Notes: generated by a model not told the origin, from the sequence alone. 64,000 nucleotides of DNA from Chinchilla lanigera (GCF_000276665.1 NW_004955484.1:858090-922089); one strand, 5' to 3'. Positions 45,170 to 57,166 are shown, counted from the stretch's first letter. Translations and numbers: made by a program.

Positions 45170-45900
45170 ATAAGCATCTCAATCATTCCCGGTCTAAAAT
45201 TGAATGTATGTCCTCTCCACCCCAAAAACCTCCCAACCTAATCTCCCATACCTGCTCTTGGAACAGGCTTCCTGATTTTGGTAAATGAAAATCCCATTCT
45301 TCCAGTTTCAGGCTATTAATCTTAGTGTCCTGTTTGTCTTTTCTCTTTCTGTAGCCCACATACAATCCATTAGCAACACAATTAGCTCTATTTTTCTATA
45401 TATCAAGAATCTGAGCTCTTCTCACTGACTTTTTCCTTAGCATCTCCTTGTAAGTATCTCTTTCCAAGGTTACCACTACAACCCCATAACTCTTCTCCCT
45501 GTGTCCTCCTTTGGCTATTGCTGCTGAATCTATTTCCAACTTACCTGCCAGTGCTTCATTTAAAACAAGGTCAGACCATGTCACTTGCTCAGCCACAACC
45601 TCCACTGTGATTGCCAACTGACCCAGAGAAAATCCCATATCCTTATTTTCTTTTTGCACTTGTCTCCATCTCCTTTCAGTCTGTAACTTCACCAGTTCTT
45701 TCTCAACCCTTCCTCTAACCCAGCCAGGATGACTTCCTTGCTTTTCCTCATTTGAGAAAATAGTATCTAGAATCAATAATACCTGGCATGCTTCTTCCTC
45801 GGTGCCTTTGCAATTGATTTTTGCTTAACCTAGAATATTCTTCATTCCCTCTCCTTCAAATTTTTGCTTAAATGCCACCACCTTTTGTCTCCTTTCTTTA
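45170..45900 (+). repeat. L2-like ancient LINE fragment
   Basis: CACATACAATCCATTAGCAA, TCAAGAATCTGAGCTCTTCT, AGGTCAGACCATGTCACTTG, TCGGTGCCTTTGCAATTG, TAGAATATTCTTCATTCCC and TTTGCTTAAATGCCACC occur in the same order as the mammal-wide repeat also seen at 26.05-26.69 kb. A 126-codon minus-strand frame at 45396-45776 is incidental to it. Confidence 0.5.
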
Positions 45901-46079
45901 CTACGGTGTCACTATCACTCAGGAGAGTAACTGGTACATAGACTGCTTTATATATGAATGTCTAGATGCAAAGGGAAAACATTCAGTGGCAACTGTCTTT
46001 CTCGATACATTCAAAAAGTTTCCATCTAGAAATAGCACAAAGACTGAGTTCATATTCTTCATGATAAGCTGAGAACCCA

Positions 46080-46185
46080 AAGTGAGATAGCTTGTCCAAA
46101 ATTGCACAATGCCTGTGAATTAAAGCAGGGAATCTGCATTGGAATCTGAGATTCCAGAGCTGTTTCTCTTCTAATAAAATCACTT
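46080..46185 (+). repeat. MIR SINE, 3' half
   Basis: TAGCTTGTCCAAAATTGCAC, AGCAGGGAATCTGCATTGGA and CAGAGCTGTTTCTCTTC resemble AACTTGCCCAAGGTCACACA and GGGATTCGAACC of the MIR 3' half. Confidence 0.6.
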
Positions 46186-46257
46186 CAGACTACACATCCA
46201 TAAATTTCCACATGTGTACAAATATATCCATGGACATATGTATATATACATACATTC

Positions 46258-46258
46258 T

Positions 46259-46290
<32 letters not shown>
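46258..46290. repeat. (TG)n microsatellite
   Basis: About 14 TG units bordered by ATAC/GTAT sequence on both sides. Confidence 0.97.
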
Positions 46291-46299
46291 CATAAAGAG

Positions 46300-47591
46300 T
46301 TTGTAAGTATCTTAAGAACAAACCTGCCCTTCATGACCCTGGGATAACAGACAGGAGCCCTGCAGATCCTTGGTTTCTTTATAAACTCAACAGAGAGGCT
46401 AGAATCAATAATACCTAAAAATACCTAATTTTCCTTCCAGTACTAAAGAATAAATTGTCTATTTTATATTCCACTGATGCCTTCAGAGTTCAATACAGAG
46501 ATATACATTTGCACCCTTAAGCAAATATCACTCTCTGGATCAGTTTAAACATGTCACGAGTCTTGCACTTAGCTCAGCAAATCAGCTACTAATGACCCTG
46601 TTCTTCCTACACTGTTTCCTCCTGACACAGAAAAATTATTCTTCCAAATACTTCAAGATTCTCCACACTCATCTTTTAAGATGTTTTTGCAAATTGCCCT
46701 GCACTAGTTTTAAGATTAGATTTTCATTTCAGAATTCATATTGCAGTCTAAGGAAAACTAAATCCTCTTACAAATCATGTGTCAACAACCTGAATACCAT
46801 CAGAGTTGAATGTAACCAACTTAGAAAGATAAGTAAGCATGTGCTCCTAGAACTTCGTATACAGCTAACAGCATCTGTTAGACGATATGCTCTGATAGAC
46901 AGGTACTTAACATTATGTGGAAGATCTCAATCTGAAGTCTTATCTTTTCTGCTAATAAATTCCCTCACAATAAAACAGGATGCAGAATTCAGGACTAAAG
47001 GAGACATTTTAGTCACTTTTCCCTGGCTGTTAATAATACATTTCTCTTCCGTGTTGGTAGCTCAGTGGATGTTTTCCTCTGATGCACTTGGGTATCAGCA
47101 AATCCAAACTCAAATACATTTCTTACTAGGCAGGACTCTACCTGGAGATGCTCAGGTTGCTCTTTACAGTTAGCCACCCAAGCAGATCCAACCAGTCACT
47201 CAGTATGCCGGCCATCGCGCTTGTAAATCCCCCTTTAAACCCTGGCTACAGACACTGTTTTCCATGAGCATCGCAGTGCTGGAATCAGTGACCTAGAAAT
47301 GCACATCTCTTGGAAGTAGGCTGGAATAAGCAATCCTCACTTGCACCCTGTTGTTGTTATGGTACCATGTGCCCAATATACTCAGCCCCGAAGAAGAAAA
47401 TGGGATCTGAATACCCATTTATCCCAATTCTGGGCTCAATTAGAGCAATTATAAATCAGCACCCCTGGTGTGAGTAGAGTACATGATGCTCAAAATGATG
47501 CCCAATTGGGGGAACAATTATATTCATTTTATAACCACCCGGTCCACGAAAGAAAACATTCTTCTTTTCCTTAGTCGATGAAACAGCCCAG

Positions 47592-47644
<53 letters not shown>

Positions 47645-48870
47645 GAACTAGTGGAAATGTTTTACTCTAATTCTCTATCTTTGTGTTCCCAGCTTTAAAA
47701 GCTCAAACATTTTCCTTTTATGTGCACTCATGCACTGCTGACATCCACCTCCCTGCGTATCCCTTCATTGTATCAGGGTCACAGCAGCTAACCTTTTAAG
47801 CAATCTCTGTAGAGATGCAGCAAGTTTGGACAAAAAAAGCTGATGCTGCTGGTAAACAGAAACTGAGAGATCCATTTTCTGTTAGCTAGTGAAATCCATG
47901 TCGTCCTGTATTTCCTTTTTACTGTTCCCAATCATTCATTTTACATATCAAGCCTGACCTGAAGTCTGGTGCATTTCTCTGGCTGGGAGGAGGCTGGAAG
48001 TTAGCATACACGTGTCTGCTTTACTTACTGCCTTTCCCTATGTCTCTAGTGATTGATTGCAGAAGAATCAATTTGGAAATTTTTACTAAATGTGGCCCCA
48101 AAGTGAACCATCACCCATGGCTTTTCATGTTTGCCTTTTCATTATATAACCAAATAATCCCCAAAGAAAAACCTCTTTGGTAATGAGTGGCCTCTTCCCG
48201 TGAACCTAGTACAGCAGGGCAGCAGTCTAAGGGCAATTGGAGGTTTTAGGATGGTCTAGTGTTACACACATGTGAATGTGGTCCAAAATAATTCTACTTT
48301 ATAACTGGGATTTCTTGGCCATCCCTATCGCACCTTCCTAAGTGCAGAGCATTGTGTAGGGGACAGACAGCCATGGAAAGAACAAAGGAATGAACGAGTC
48401 TGTTAGAGAACAAATTGTGTCTCTTTATTAATTTCTGGGATGTTGCTGTTTCTCACTTTCTTCAAGGAATGTTCAGCTTCTTTAGCTGCTGGCTGTGTAT
48501 GTATGATTCTGTGTGTAAAGATATGTGCAAGTTATAGTTTTACTTCCTACTGTACCCTACTTCTAATGTGTCAGACTCCCTCGTTTCATCTGGAGTGACA
48601 GCTTGACAGCCTCCTTGTCCTCATCCTCGGTCCCAACCCCTTCTATCATCTGTTGCTTTTGTAGGTCCCAAAAGTAGAGCAAGCCAAACTCTGGGTCTGA
48701 GATTCAAAGAAAAGGGAGACAGGAGCACACTAGGTAAGGGGAATGACAGCACTGGAGGGAAAGAAGACTAGGAAAAGAGCCCCTAGAAAGCTTGTTATGT
48801 GCAGTCAACACTCTGCTAATACTTTTCCAATGAATAGCCTTTTGATACCCAAATTATTTTTTTCATTTTT
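46300..48870. other. repeat-poor interval, possible conserved non-coding sequence
   Basis: About 2.5 kb in which, apart from a CT repeat, I recognise no transposable element, the longest such interval with ordinary complexity in this half of the window. AT-rich homeodomain-like words cluster at 47437-47460 (TCAATTAGAGCAATTATAAA) and 47500-47540 (CCAATTGGGGGAACAATTAT). A 193-codon frame at 46592-47173 is the longest one in the window that is not low-complexity, but it shows no domain I know. Function is inference only. Confidence 0.4.
47593..47641. repeat. (CT)n microsatellite
   Basis: About 24 uninterrupted CT units. Confidence 0.98.
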
Positions 48871-48874
48871 TACT

Positions 48875-49745
48875 ATTAAGTTGATTAGTACAATTTAAAT
48901 ACACATAATGATCACGTAGGGAATTTGTACCTATACATGATGTATCTTGATTTCTCTTTTTTTTTTTTTTTGCCATTCCCATCCCCTCCCTTCTACTCCT
49001 CTTCTGCTTCCTGTTTACAGAGCTTTGTTTCCATATTGCCCTTCTTTTCTCATTTTTATATTATTTTAAAGAGAGTAGTAAATGAGAAACAAACAAACAA
49101 CAACAAAAAAGTAGAACGGTAGCAGCATACCAGTATCATGAACATAAACAAATTGAAGCAAGAACATTCAAAGTGATACAGGGTCTGTCTTGGTTACTTT
49201 TCTCTCTTTGCTGAGACAAAATACCCAACGCCCAAAATAAGGAAGGAAAGGTTTATTTAGCTTACAGTTTGTGGAGGTTTCAGTCCATACTTGGCTGGCT
49301 CCGAGGCAGAAGGTAGCAAACCAACAAGAGCAAAGCGGGAAATGGCAGCTGAACAGCAAACAGCCAGAGCAAACCCGAGGAATGGCGGCAAGCAGCTTCT
49401 TTCCCTGCCTTACTTTGTAAACAGGCTACCCCCACCTAAGGGGTGTGTAGCTCTCACATAATCTCCATGTCCACCTCTTCCACAGGCTCAGGATGTATAC
49501 AAAGTAAGTATCCTGGCTTCCTGCTGAGTCACTTAGCCAAACCTCTAGACTCCCCAAGTTGACACAATGTTTCAACCATAACAGGTTCTCAAGACAAAAT
49601 AATGCTAATCAACAGTGGTTGTTACATTACATATCACTATCCTCAATTACATTGCTCAGATTACCAGATGTAATAATGAAGGTTGCTCAAACCACTAAGG
49701 AGAATAAGAAAATAATTCTTCGATAAAACATTAGAGATAATACAG
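48875..49745 (-). mobile_element. LINE-1 3' UTR, reverse, split by an LTR
   Basis: Left part 48875-49180: AATACACATAATGATCACGT, GGGAATTTGTACCTATACAT and a T-rich tract are the reverse of the 3' end at 37.9-37.98 kb. Right part 49590-49745: GTGGTTGTTACATTACATAT and ACATTGCTCAGATTACCAG continue the same 3' UTR. The block between is a MaLR LTR. Confidence 0.75.
49181..49589 (-). repeat. MaLR-type LTR, reverse, inserted in LINE-1
   Basis: Reverse complement starts GTTGAAACATTGTGTCAACT and ends with GACTGAAACCTCCACAAACT, GTAAGCTAAATAAACCTTTC, GGGTATTTTGTCTCAGC and AAAAGTAACCAAGACAG. AATAAA is intact. It is the most complete counterpart of the broken LTR at 20985-21522. Confidence 0.85.
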
Positions 49746-51429
49746 AGTAGTTCACAATGATTTGGTCATGTCCTTGATTTCATTTGTGCTGACCACCCTG
49801 AACACTGTCGTGTGCACCAAGGCCTGGAGCTCAGCACTCATACCTGGTAGTCATGTGAGCTAAGTCTCAATTTTCCATTTCCAAACTTTTATCCCAATTA
49901 ATATAAGACACTGTATTACTGGAGTCAAATGGAGAAGTAAAACATGCTTCCATTCCACATGTGTCAACACAAGATTCAGTCTCTAAAGCAATAAGAAAAG
50001 ACAAAGTGCCCTGCCAACAAGGTAAAAACAACTTAAAGACATTTTTATTTTCAAACAAATCTGGAAGACTGTTTTCCTTAAAATGTAAAGAACAGAATAT
50101 AAAATAAATTGTTGATTTTACTGCACAGATGAACTATTCCATAAGAACAATTATCCATAAACCTCCAAATGCTTTGTCTCCCCCACCATGCCGCAACCTC
50201 ATTTAAAGTGGTTCTGTTTGATTTTTAAAATACTTTTTAGAAATAAAAACATGAAATCAACAAATAAATAGCCAAATTAGGATGAATTCAATGTGTTCGG
50301 AATATTGAGACTCTATTTACATTTTAATAAGATATTTCCTCAGTGCAGGTCTTAGATAAATCTCTCCAGAGATGAGGCTGGGACACAGAATTAAGAAGAA
50401 AGAGGCGCCCTTGACAACTTGGAGAGAAGGAAAGATAAGCAGAGGGGTGTTTAATAGAAACAGATGTGGATGTAATCCCGTTAGGAAGGAGAAAGCTGTA
50501 CAAATATAACACAAGAGGAGGGGAAATGGCTTTAGACAAGTATAATGGAAAAACCTGGGGCTCTTTGAGAACTCACGCTAAGAGCAAGTTCATGACTCAA
50601 ACTCTTCTAATTCAAAGCCCAGCAACTGGTGTATTACGTGTGTAACTTGAAGAAAGGCATGATGGTAAGCACAATATGTTTTTTGTAAGAAAAGTTAGAA
50701 GGAGTTTGTAAAAGTGGCAATGGAATATTGAAAAGGGAAGACTTACCAGCCTAAAACTGCACAGAAAATATCTGTGGATATTTTATGGATCTGTAGGGTA
50801 GTCTGCTCATTTCCAATCGAAGACCCCTGAGCATTGTTTAGCTTTCTGTCATTGTTGCTGTTGTTGTTTCTTGTTGCTGTTGTGGTTGTTTATTCTAGCA
50901 GGAAAGATATGAGTTAACCTTCAGGAAGCCTGTTGACTAAAGGTTGAGCATTAAAATTTGTTGTATAGAATTTTACTGATTCCACTTTCTTTGGTGGAAA
51001 CCATAGAATTTTACTGATTCCACCTATGTTTCTGTAAAGTATTGCACAGCTTGAAGGAATATGAAATAGGCTACCTGTTACCCCATCACAGTCATCCACT
51101 GATCGATGATTAGTGCTTTAGTGACAAGGCGAGATTTAGATAAAGCTGGTAGGAGAAAATATCTCCCAGTACACACCAAGTAAGAACAATATTCCTTCTT
51201 ACAGCAAGAATATTCTACCTCCAAGAAAATATTTTCCTTCTTTGTGTCTCATGTTTTTCTCAGTTTTGCACAACTAAGAGTATGTGACTCAAGTCCTCCA
51301 CATCATTCTTTGGAGGAAAATAGATGGGCAGAGAAGCTATCAGGGAAAACCTTAACCTGGGGAAGAGTTGGGAGCTCATGTATGCAAGTCTCCTTTCCTA
51401 AGAATAAACAATAAACATTAACAACTCAG
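49746..51429. other. unassigned sequence
   Basis: No recognised repeat or exon. A 21-bp word is duplicated at 50965-50985 and 51003-51023, and a GTT/GCT-rich stretch lies near 50850-50895. Confidence 0.45.
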
Positions 51430-51512
51430 GTGTGGCTGCAGCTAAGCAATAGAGTGCTTTGGTAGCATAAGACCCTGGATTTGACTCCCCAGAACCACCA
51501 AAAGAAAAAAAG
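51430..51512 (+). repeat. ID-like SINE, diverged
   Basis: GGTGTGGCTGCAGCTAAGCA, ATAGAGTGCTTTGGTAGCAT, AAGACCCTGGATTTGACTCC and CCAGAACCACC with an A-rich tail. The end resembles the copy at 43338 rather than the GGTACCAG type. Confidence 0.72.
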
Positions 51513-52107
51513 TCACAATTCTGACTGTTCCAAATCTTGACACATTTGTCCTGCATCTCAGACTAGAACTTGGGCAGAAGTCTAAGCACATCTCTCAAAG
51601 CTGAGGCACATCATAGGTGGCTATTACAAAAAAATGTGAACAGTGAACCACCTAATCCCAGTGAATCAACTAATCCAGCGCTTTAATAGCTCTAAATAAC
51701 TCTCTGTGAAAGCTAAGCAAAATTTCTCCACTAGTAAATTTATTCTTCGTAGATGTGGTCATATTGTGGTGCAAAAGCAACATGCTTTGGCTAGCAGTGC
51801 TGCAAGGGGAGGGGCGGAGCTGCAAAATGGGAGGCACCTGCTCCTTCTGAATCCTTCTCTTACCTGCTCTCTGCTTCTCAAGGCAGGCACAGCAGGAGTA
51901 GGTCCTTTGGGCGAAAGAGTGGAAGGAACCCTCAGATAACAAGCATTTTGTGGCATATTGGAGAAATGAACCAAGACTTTAGTAATATATATATAAATTT
52001 CCAGTATGCACAGATTCAGAGAAAATTCTCTTCCATGTGACAAGTAGTATTACTATTACTGATTGTAAAAGCTTTGGAAACTCCAGTTGTTTGAATAACA
52101 TCGTAAA
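51513..52107. other. unassigned sequence with a GC-box-like spot
   Basis: AGGGGAGGGGCGGAGCTGC at 51808-51826 is an Sp1-type GC box in otherwise AT-rich sequence. Nothing else around it supports a promoter. Confidence 0.4.
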
Positions 52108-52445
52108 ATGAGAGATGAGAGAGAAAAGGAGAAGGAGAAGAAGAAGAGGAAGAGGAAGAGGAAGAGGAAGGGGAAGGGGAAGGGCAAGGGGAAGGAGAAG
52201 GAGAAGGAGGAGGAGAAAGAGAAGAAGAAGGAGAACAAGGAGAAGAAGAAGGAGAACAAGGAGAAGAAGAAGGAGAAGAAGGAAAAGAAGAAGGAGAAGA
52301 AGGAAAAGAAGAAAGAGGAGGAGAAGCAGAAGGAGGAAGAGGGGGAGGAGAGGAAGAGAGAGGGGAGGAGAGAAAGGAGAGGGAGGGGAGGAGGAAAAGG
52401 AAAAACAAAGGAGGAGGAACAGGGGAGGGGGGAAGAGAGACAGGA
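52108..52445. repeat. 330-bp purine tract, (GAAGGA/GAGGAA)n
   Basis: The + strand is almost pure A and G with only a handful of C or T. Units change along the tract: GAAGAG, GGGGAA, GAGAAGAAGAAG with an internal AGGAGAACA motif, then GGAGGG-rich. Reading frames through it on both strands encode runs of Arg/Glu/Lys or Ser/Leu/Phe/Pro and are not genes. Polypurine tracts with mirror symmetry can form triplex DNA. Confidence 0.98.
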
Positions 52446-52660
52446 GAAGGAAGAGATTGCATGCACCCAGGTAATAGTCCACATATAATATCATTAGGTA
52501 TTGCCCAGAGGGGATGAGAGTTGGAATGGGAAGGGATTTTTAGTAATGTGCATTGCAAGACAAAAGCCTCAGTTTGTGATGAACCAGAGAGAAATAGAAG
52601 TAGACTTCCATGACATCTGTGACAGAAGCAAGAGAGAGGAAATAATAAATTGGATGTGGA
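52446..52660. other. unassigned sequence
   Basis: No recognised repeat or exon between the purine tract and the next B1. Confidence 0.4.
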
Positions 52661-52662
52661 AA

Positions 52663-52803
52663 ACCGGGTGTGGTGGTGCACACATGTAATCTCAGCACTT
52701 GGGAGCCTGCAGCGAAAGGATTGCCATGAGTTTGAGGCCAGCCTGGATTACATATTGTGTTCAAGGTCAACCTGAGCTACATAATGACAGCCTGCCTAAA
52801 AAA
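52663..52803 (+). repeat. B1-type SINE
   Basis: CCGGGTGTGGTGGTGCACAC, ATGTAATCTCAGCACTTGGG, GAGTTTGAGGCCAGCCTGGA, CAAGGTCAACCTGAGCTACA and GACAGCCTGCCTAAAAAA. The usual CCCTGTCTC end is changed. Confidence 0.96.
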
Positions 52804-54049
52804 TGTTGGATTTTTCCTCAGTGAGTGGCTGGTCAAAAAGCTATCACCCTGAACCCTGAAACCACCATACTTTGATGGACAAAGAACTCCAAGCTGGCAG
52901 GCTGAGAGGTTCATGTGAGAAAGGAATACTGGAAACCAGGAGAATGCCAGCCCCACTGGCTTATTATCTCACAGAATGAGACCTCGCAGCATCATTGCCA
53001 CCGCACAAAGAGATTTTTCCTTCACGCTTACACAGTCTAGGGCGGTCTAAATCTTTAATACTTGAGCATACCTAGGCAGCATATGCTCCTTAGATTAGCT
53101 TATTCAAAAAGCTGTCATTTCCATTTATATTTCTCCACTCCCTCTGCTCTCTTTCTAATAACAGCCTCATTATAAATCTCACCTCAGTGCAAGAGCTGTG
53201 CCTGGTGGATTTGCTTGATCACAATTCAACCCGACCACTTGTGAGGAAAGGATGGGAACAATTGATAGATTTAAGTATATATTGTAGTCTACAGAAATCA
53301 TCAAGAAAAGAAGAAACACGTACTGCATGAAAGTATGGCCAAATACTACAACATGGTAACTAAAAGTCATGGGCTTCTTAACAAGATGATTTTTTTTCTT
53401 CCTAGAGAAACACTTAAGTCAGGATTCCTAATTCCTATAAATCTTTCCTCAGAAACTAGTTGCTGCTCTTAACACAATACACGCTGTTCAGGTGAGGGAG
53501 ACCTTTGATATCACAGCGTTGTCCCTGTGGCCTAAGCACTTTCACACCCTTATTATCTCTTTTCCTACACCTCAGTGGTATCATAAGTGCTAAGCACCGT
53601 AAGTGCCATGTTGTTAAGTAACTCCAACTTTGAAGGGCACTTGGATTACAGGGCCATGTCCTGGGGCGGGGGATGGGGATGTCAGATAGTAGCAGGACAC
53701 AGTCCACAAACCAATCACAAATTGCTGGGCAGACACACCATTCACATAGGTAAGACTTCCTTAAAAGAGATTTAAGAAATCAAATGAGATAAGGGAAAAA
53801 TCATACAGAAGCCCTCACACCACATTACATCAGTGGAAATCTCCTCCAAAAATATCACATCAGGCACAGAGGTGTCATTTGTAAGAATTCTGATATCCGA
53901 TTTATTTCTGAAGCTCCCAAGGCTCTGCTATTTTTCAGCAAATATTCTACGTAGACAGGAAGCAAAGGACTGGACTGAATAGGCTAGAGAAAGCCTCCCT
54001 CTCTGAGTAGGGTCCTCCTTGCTTCGCCGGCCTCTGGCATCCCCCACAT
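52804..54049. other. unassigned sequence
   Basis: No recognised repeat or exon. A few CpG-containing words occur but no CpG island. Confidence 0.45.
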
Positions 54050-54990
54050 GCTGAATGCAGTGAGAGCCTACTTCCTCTTTTTCTTGTCATTGCTGTGTTG
54101 TATTTTGTTTTCATAAGTTCTTATTTTACCTTCTACTCACTAAAGCAAGTTTGATAAAAGTAGAATCAATTGTTTCCATTTCTGCTGTCATCACCATCTT
54201 TTTGTGCCTACATTTTACCCACTTTTTGGCACCACTCTTCCTTTTATGTGGATCTAATTTTTCATTTCCACTCACTATCATTCATATTATCACTTGAAGA
54301 CATCCTTTCACATTTCTGATAATGCTGATCTGCTGCACAGTTTCTAACTATCTGAAGAGATTCTTTTTTCTTTCTTTCTTTTTTTTCAGTAAATCATTGC
54401 TTTGCCTTCACTTTTGAATGATTATTTTGGTAGGTTTAAAGTGCTAACTTTACTGGGATGTTTTTGTTTTCACTCAGCATGCAGAAGATACAATTCCATT
54501 TTCCTCTGGCTTGCATAGTTCTGGAGGAGATATCTAAAATTATTCTTATCTTTGTTGCCTGGTAGGTAATGTCTTTTATATCAGTTTGCTTTTAAGACAT
54601 TTTTCCTTATCACTGGTTTGCAGAAATATGATTGTGCTGTGACTACATCTGTTTTCTTCTCAGCATTTATCCTGCTTGAGTCATTTGCAACTTTAAATCT
54701 CTATATTTATAGAATTCATTAATTTTAGATTTCTCCAACCAGTATTTGTTCAAAAATTTTTTCTGAGTCTGTTTTCTGAGACAAATTCATATTAGATCCT
54801 AGGGTATTATTCCACAAATCACTGGGCTTCTGCTACTTTTTTTATGAGTCTTTTTTGGAGGGTGTAGCGAGTTGAGATAGGGCCTTACTATGTAGCAGAG
54901 GCTGGCCTCAAACTCGCAGATCTTCCCGCCTCAGCCTCCCAAGTGCTGGGATTACAAGTGTGTAACATTATGCCTGATCTTGCTGCTTTT
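54050..54990 (-). mobile_element. old L1M-type sequence, reverse, with B1
   Basis: CTTCACTTTTGAATGATTAT, CCTCTGGCTTGCATAGTTCT, TCTTATCTTTGTTGCCTGGT, TTCCTTATCACTGGTTTGCA and AATATGATTGTGCTGTGACT follow the widespread reverse repeat also seen at 38.9-40.5 kb. A B1 interrupts it at 54857. Confidence 0.5.
54857..54979 (-). repeat. B1-type SINE, reverse
   Basis: GAGATAGGGCCTTACTATGT, GGCTGGCCTCAAACTCGCAG, CTCAGCCTCCCAAGTGCTGG and ATTACAAGTGTGTAACATTA. Confidence 0.93.
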
Positions 54991-56970
54991 TTATATATTT
55001 ACTTCTCTCTGTGATTCACACCAAGTACTTAATATAACTATTAACTGATATAGACATTCATTACAGTTTTTGAGCTGCTTGGCTTCCAGAACTACAGACT
55101 ACTAACATGCTTTCAACTGTTGAGTTTACATCTAATTATATGCACCATGTAGTATATGTGCTATGTAGTAGACCGAGGGTTCAAAGAACAAGATAAAGAT
55201 CATGGCATTCACATGGCCCAAACAGAATGCATCAGAAATAAATAAGGGAGAAGTGTTGAAAACATTTCTATGGTTGTCCAGAATTGACAATGTTTGTTGG
55301 TTCATACCTGAGGTTTAATAATTAAGAACCATCTTACAGAGTCCTTGCTAAGATGCTTTTTAAAAAAATAAAATGTCACCATTTTTTAGCCTTATTTCTG
55401 CTCTCATTAATCCACTATGGCATTTACAATAACAATCTGTAAGTACTCAGGACTCTAAACATTTAATTATCATAGCCTTTCCCTTGTATCTTAATTCTCA
55501 CACTCTATGGCTGTGTTGTCTACTAGGGTAACCATGTGTAGATATTTAAATTAATTATATTGATTAAAAGTAAAATATAAAATTCACTTTCTCAGTTTAC
55601 TATTCTCATTGCAAGCAATCAGTAGCCATTGTATTATAGAATATTTTTATTGCCACAGAAAGTTCTATTGGAAAGAACTAGTTTATTGACTTCTAGCATA
55701 ATCTTGGCCTGGAGAGAAATAGTAGTAAAAGTTGATTAAGATAAATACTGATTAAACTAATTATAATGTATCACAAATATATACTAATAAAAAGAAACTA
55801 AAAAACAAAAACAATTTCCAATTCTAACTATATTATGTTGTCATGCATGTTTCTGTAACATTTAATTTATTTTTTATTAATAAGTTAACTTTTTTACTCT
55901 TATTAATAAGTTAACTTATTATTAAAATAGCATTTAATTAATATGTTGCATAGGTTAAATCTATTTTCTACCCATTAATACTACCATTTGAGAACACCAA
56001 AAGTAACTTTTTTACCATTTTAACATTAGACCTGAAAACAACATTTGAAATTAAAAACTGGATATATATATATAAATTTAATTGTGCTAACTAAATCAAT
56101 TTTTTTATTTTCTTTGTGAAACTTTTCATGGAGAACATACTAAAAGCATATTCCTTCTTTCCTGGATATTTGCAAACTGTATGCTGGTGAGAACTTTAGA
56201 AATTCTAGGTTTTTACACTATGATATTCTTCGAGATTTTGTTTCTTAGAGTGTCGTAGGTTTATCTATACTTCCTCAAAGGAAATTTCAGGTTGCCGTTT
56301 TAAACTCAAACTGACAGAACATCAAATATAGTGATCATTTACTTGTTTATGGGCAAAAGATTTTTAGCCTTAATAATGACTGATCTCCTCCTTGGACATT
56401 TCATTCTAATTATTCATCCTGTTTAAGTGAAAATGCAACATGATAAATTTAAATATTCCACTGGACAATGAAAGCAAAAGCGCATCATGTATCTACAGCT
56501 TTTTTGTGAATCGCTTTTTTCTCTGACTTCCTCCACAAAAGAACTTTTTATAAGCATTAAAGATTACTTCAATTAATTTCTTTAGTGAACAAGTGCAATT
56601 TTTCTATTCCGTTTTATCTCTATTTACCTAGATATTCTCCCCTATGCATTCTGAAGTTCCTTGATTATTTGGAAATGTACCTGCAACTGGAGGATACTGG
56701 AACTCATCGCCTTAGTATGGAAGAATATCAGTGATCCTAAAATGCTGCAAATGTCATAATTCAGGATCCCATCAGAGATGTCACCAAAGCAGGGAAAGTG
56801 CTTGATAGTTTGAATACCATTCTGAAAAGAGCAAGGCAGCAAGTCAACATTTTAAGTCTTAATAATCTTTGACCCAAGCAAAGTGTATATTTTTACCCCA
56901 GCACTGAAAATTGGTACTTTTCTTGAAAGATTTTCTTGGAATGAAATGAAGCAAACTTTCAGCTCAATAG
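54991..56970. other. unassigned AT-rich sequence
   Basis: No confident repeat. A LINE-1-like 3' tip may lie at 55735-55800 (CACAAATATATACTAATAAA). An 18-bp perfect palindrome is at 55904-55921. A 66-codon minus frame at 56642-56842 has no recognisable domain. Confidence 0.4.
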
Positions 56971-56971
56971 C

Positions 56972-57012
<41 letters not shown>
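56972..57012. repeat. (CA)n microsatellite
   Basis: About 20 CA units directly upstream of a LINE-1 3' segment. Confidence 0.98.
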
Positions 57013-57013
<1 letters not shown>

Positions 57014-57166
57014 AATTTTAACATGGACATTAGGCCTAAATAAACATTTCTCCGAGCAGGATATACAAATGACCAACAAGTATATGAAAAACTGCTTCAC
57101 ATTACTAACCATCAGGAAAGTGAAAGTCAAACCCACAATGAAATGTCACTTCATTCCATTAAGAAT

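Noticed and set aside
45396..45776. 126-codon minus-strand frame rich in charged residues
   Set aside because: It lies antisense to the L2-like repeat at 45.17-45.9 kb and is best explained as incidental.
51808..51826. GC box considered as a promoter
   Set aside because: Single Sp1-like site without CpG island, TATA box, initiator or downstream exon.
52016..52681. 221-codon minus-strand reading frame rich in Ser and Pro, and overlapping Leu-, Phe-, Arg- and Glu-rich frames
   Set aside because: They are translations of the polypurine/polypyrimidine tract in different frames. Low-complexity DNA of this kind is free of stops by composition.
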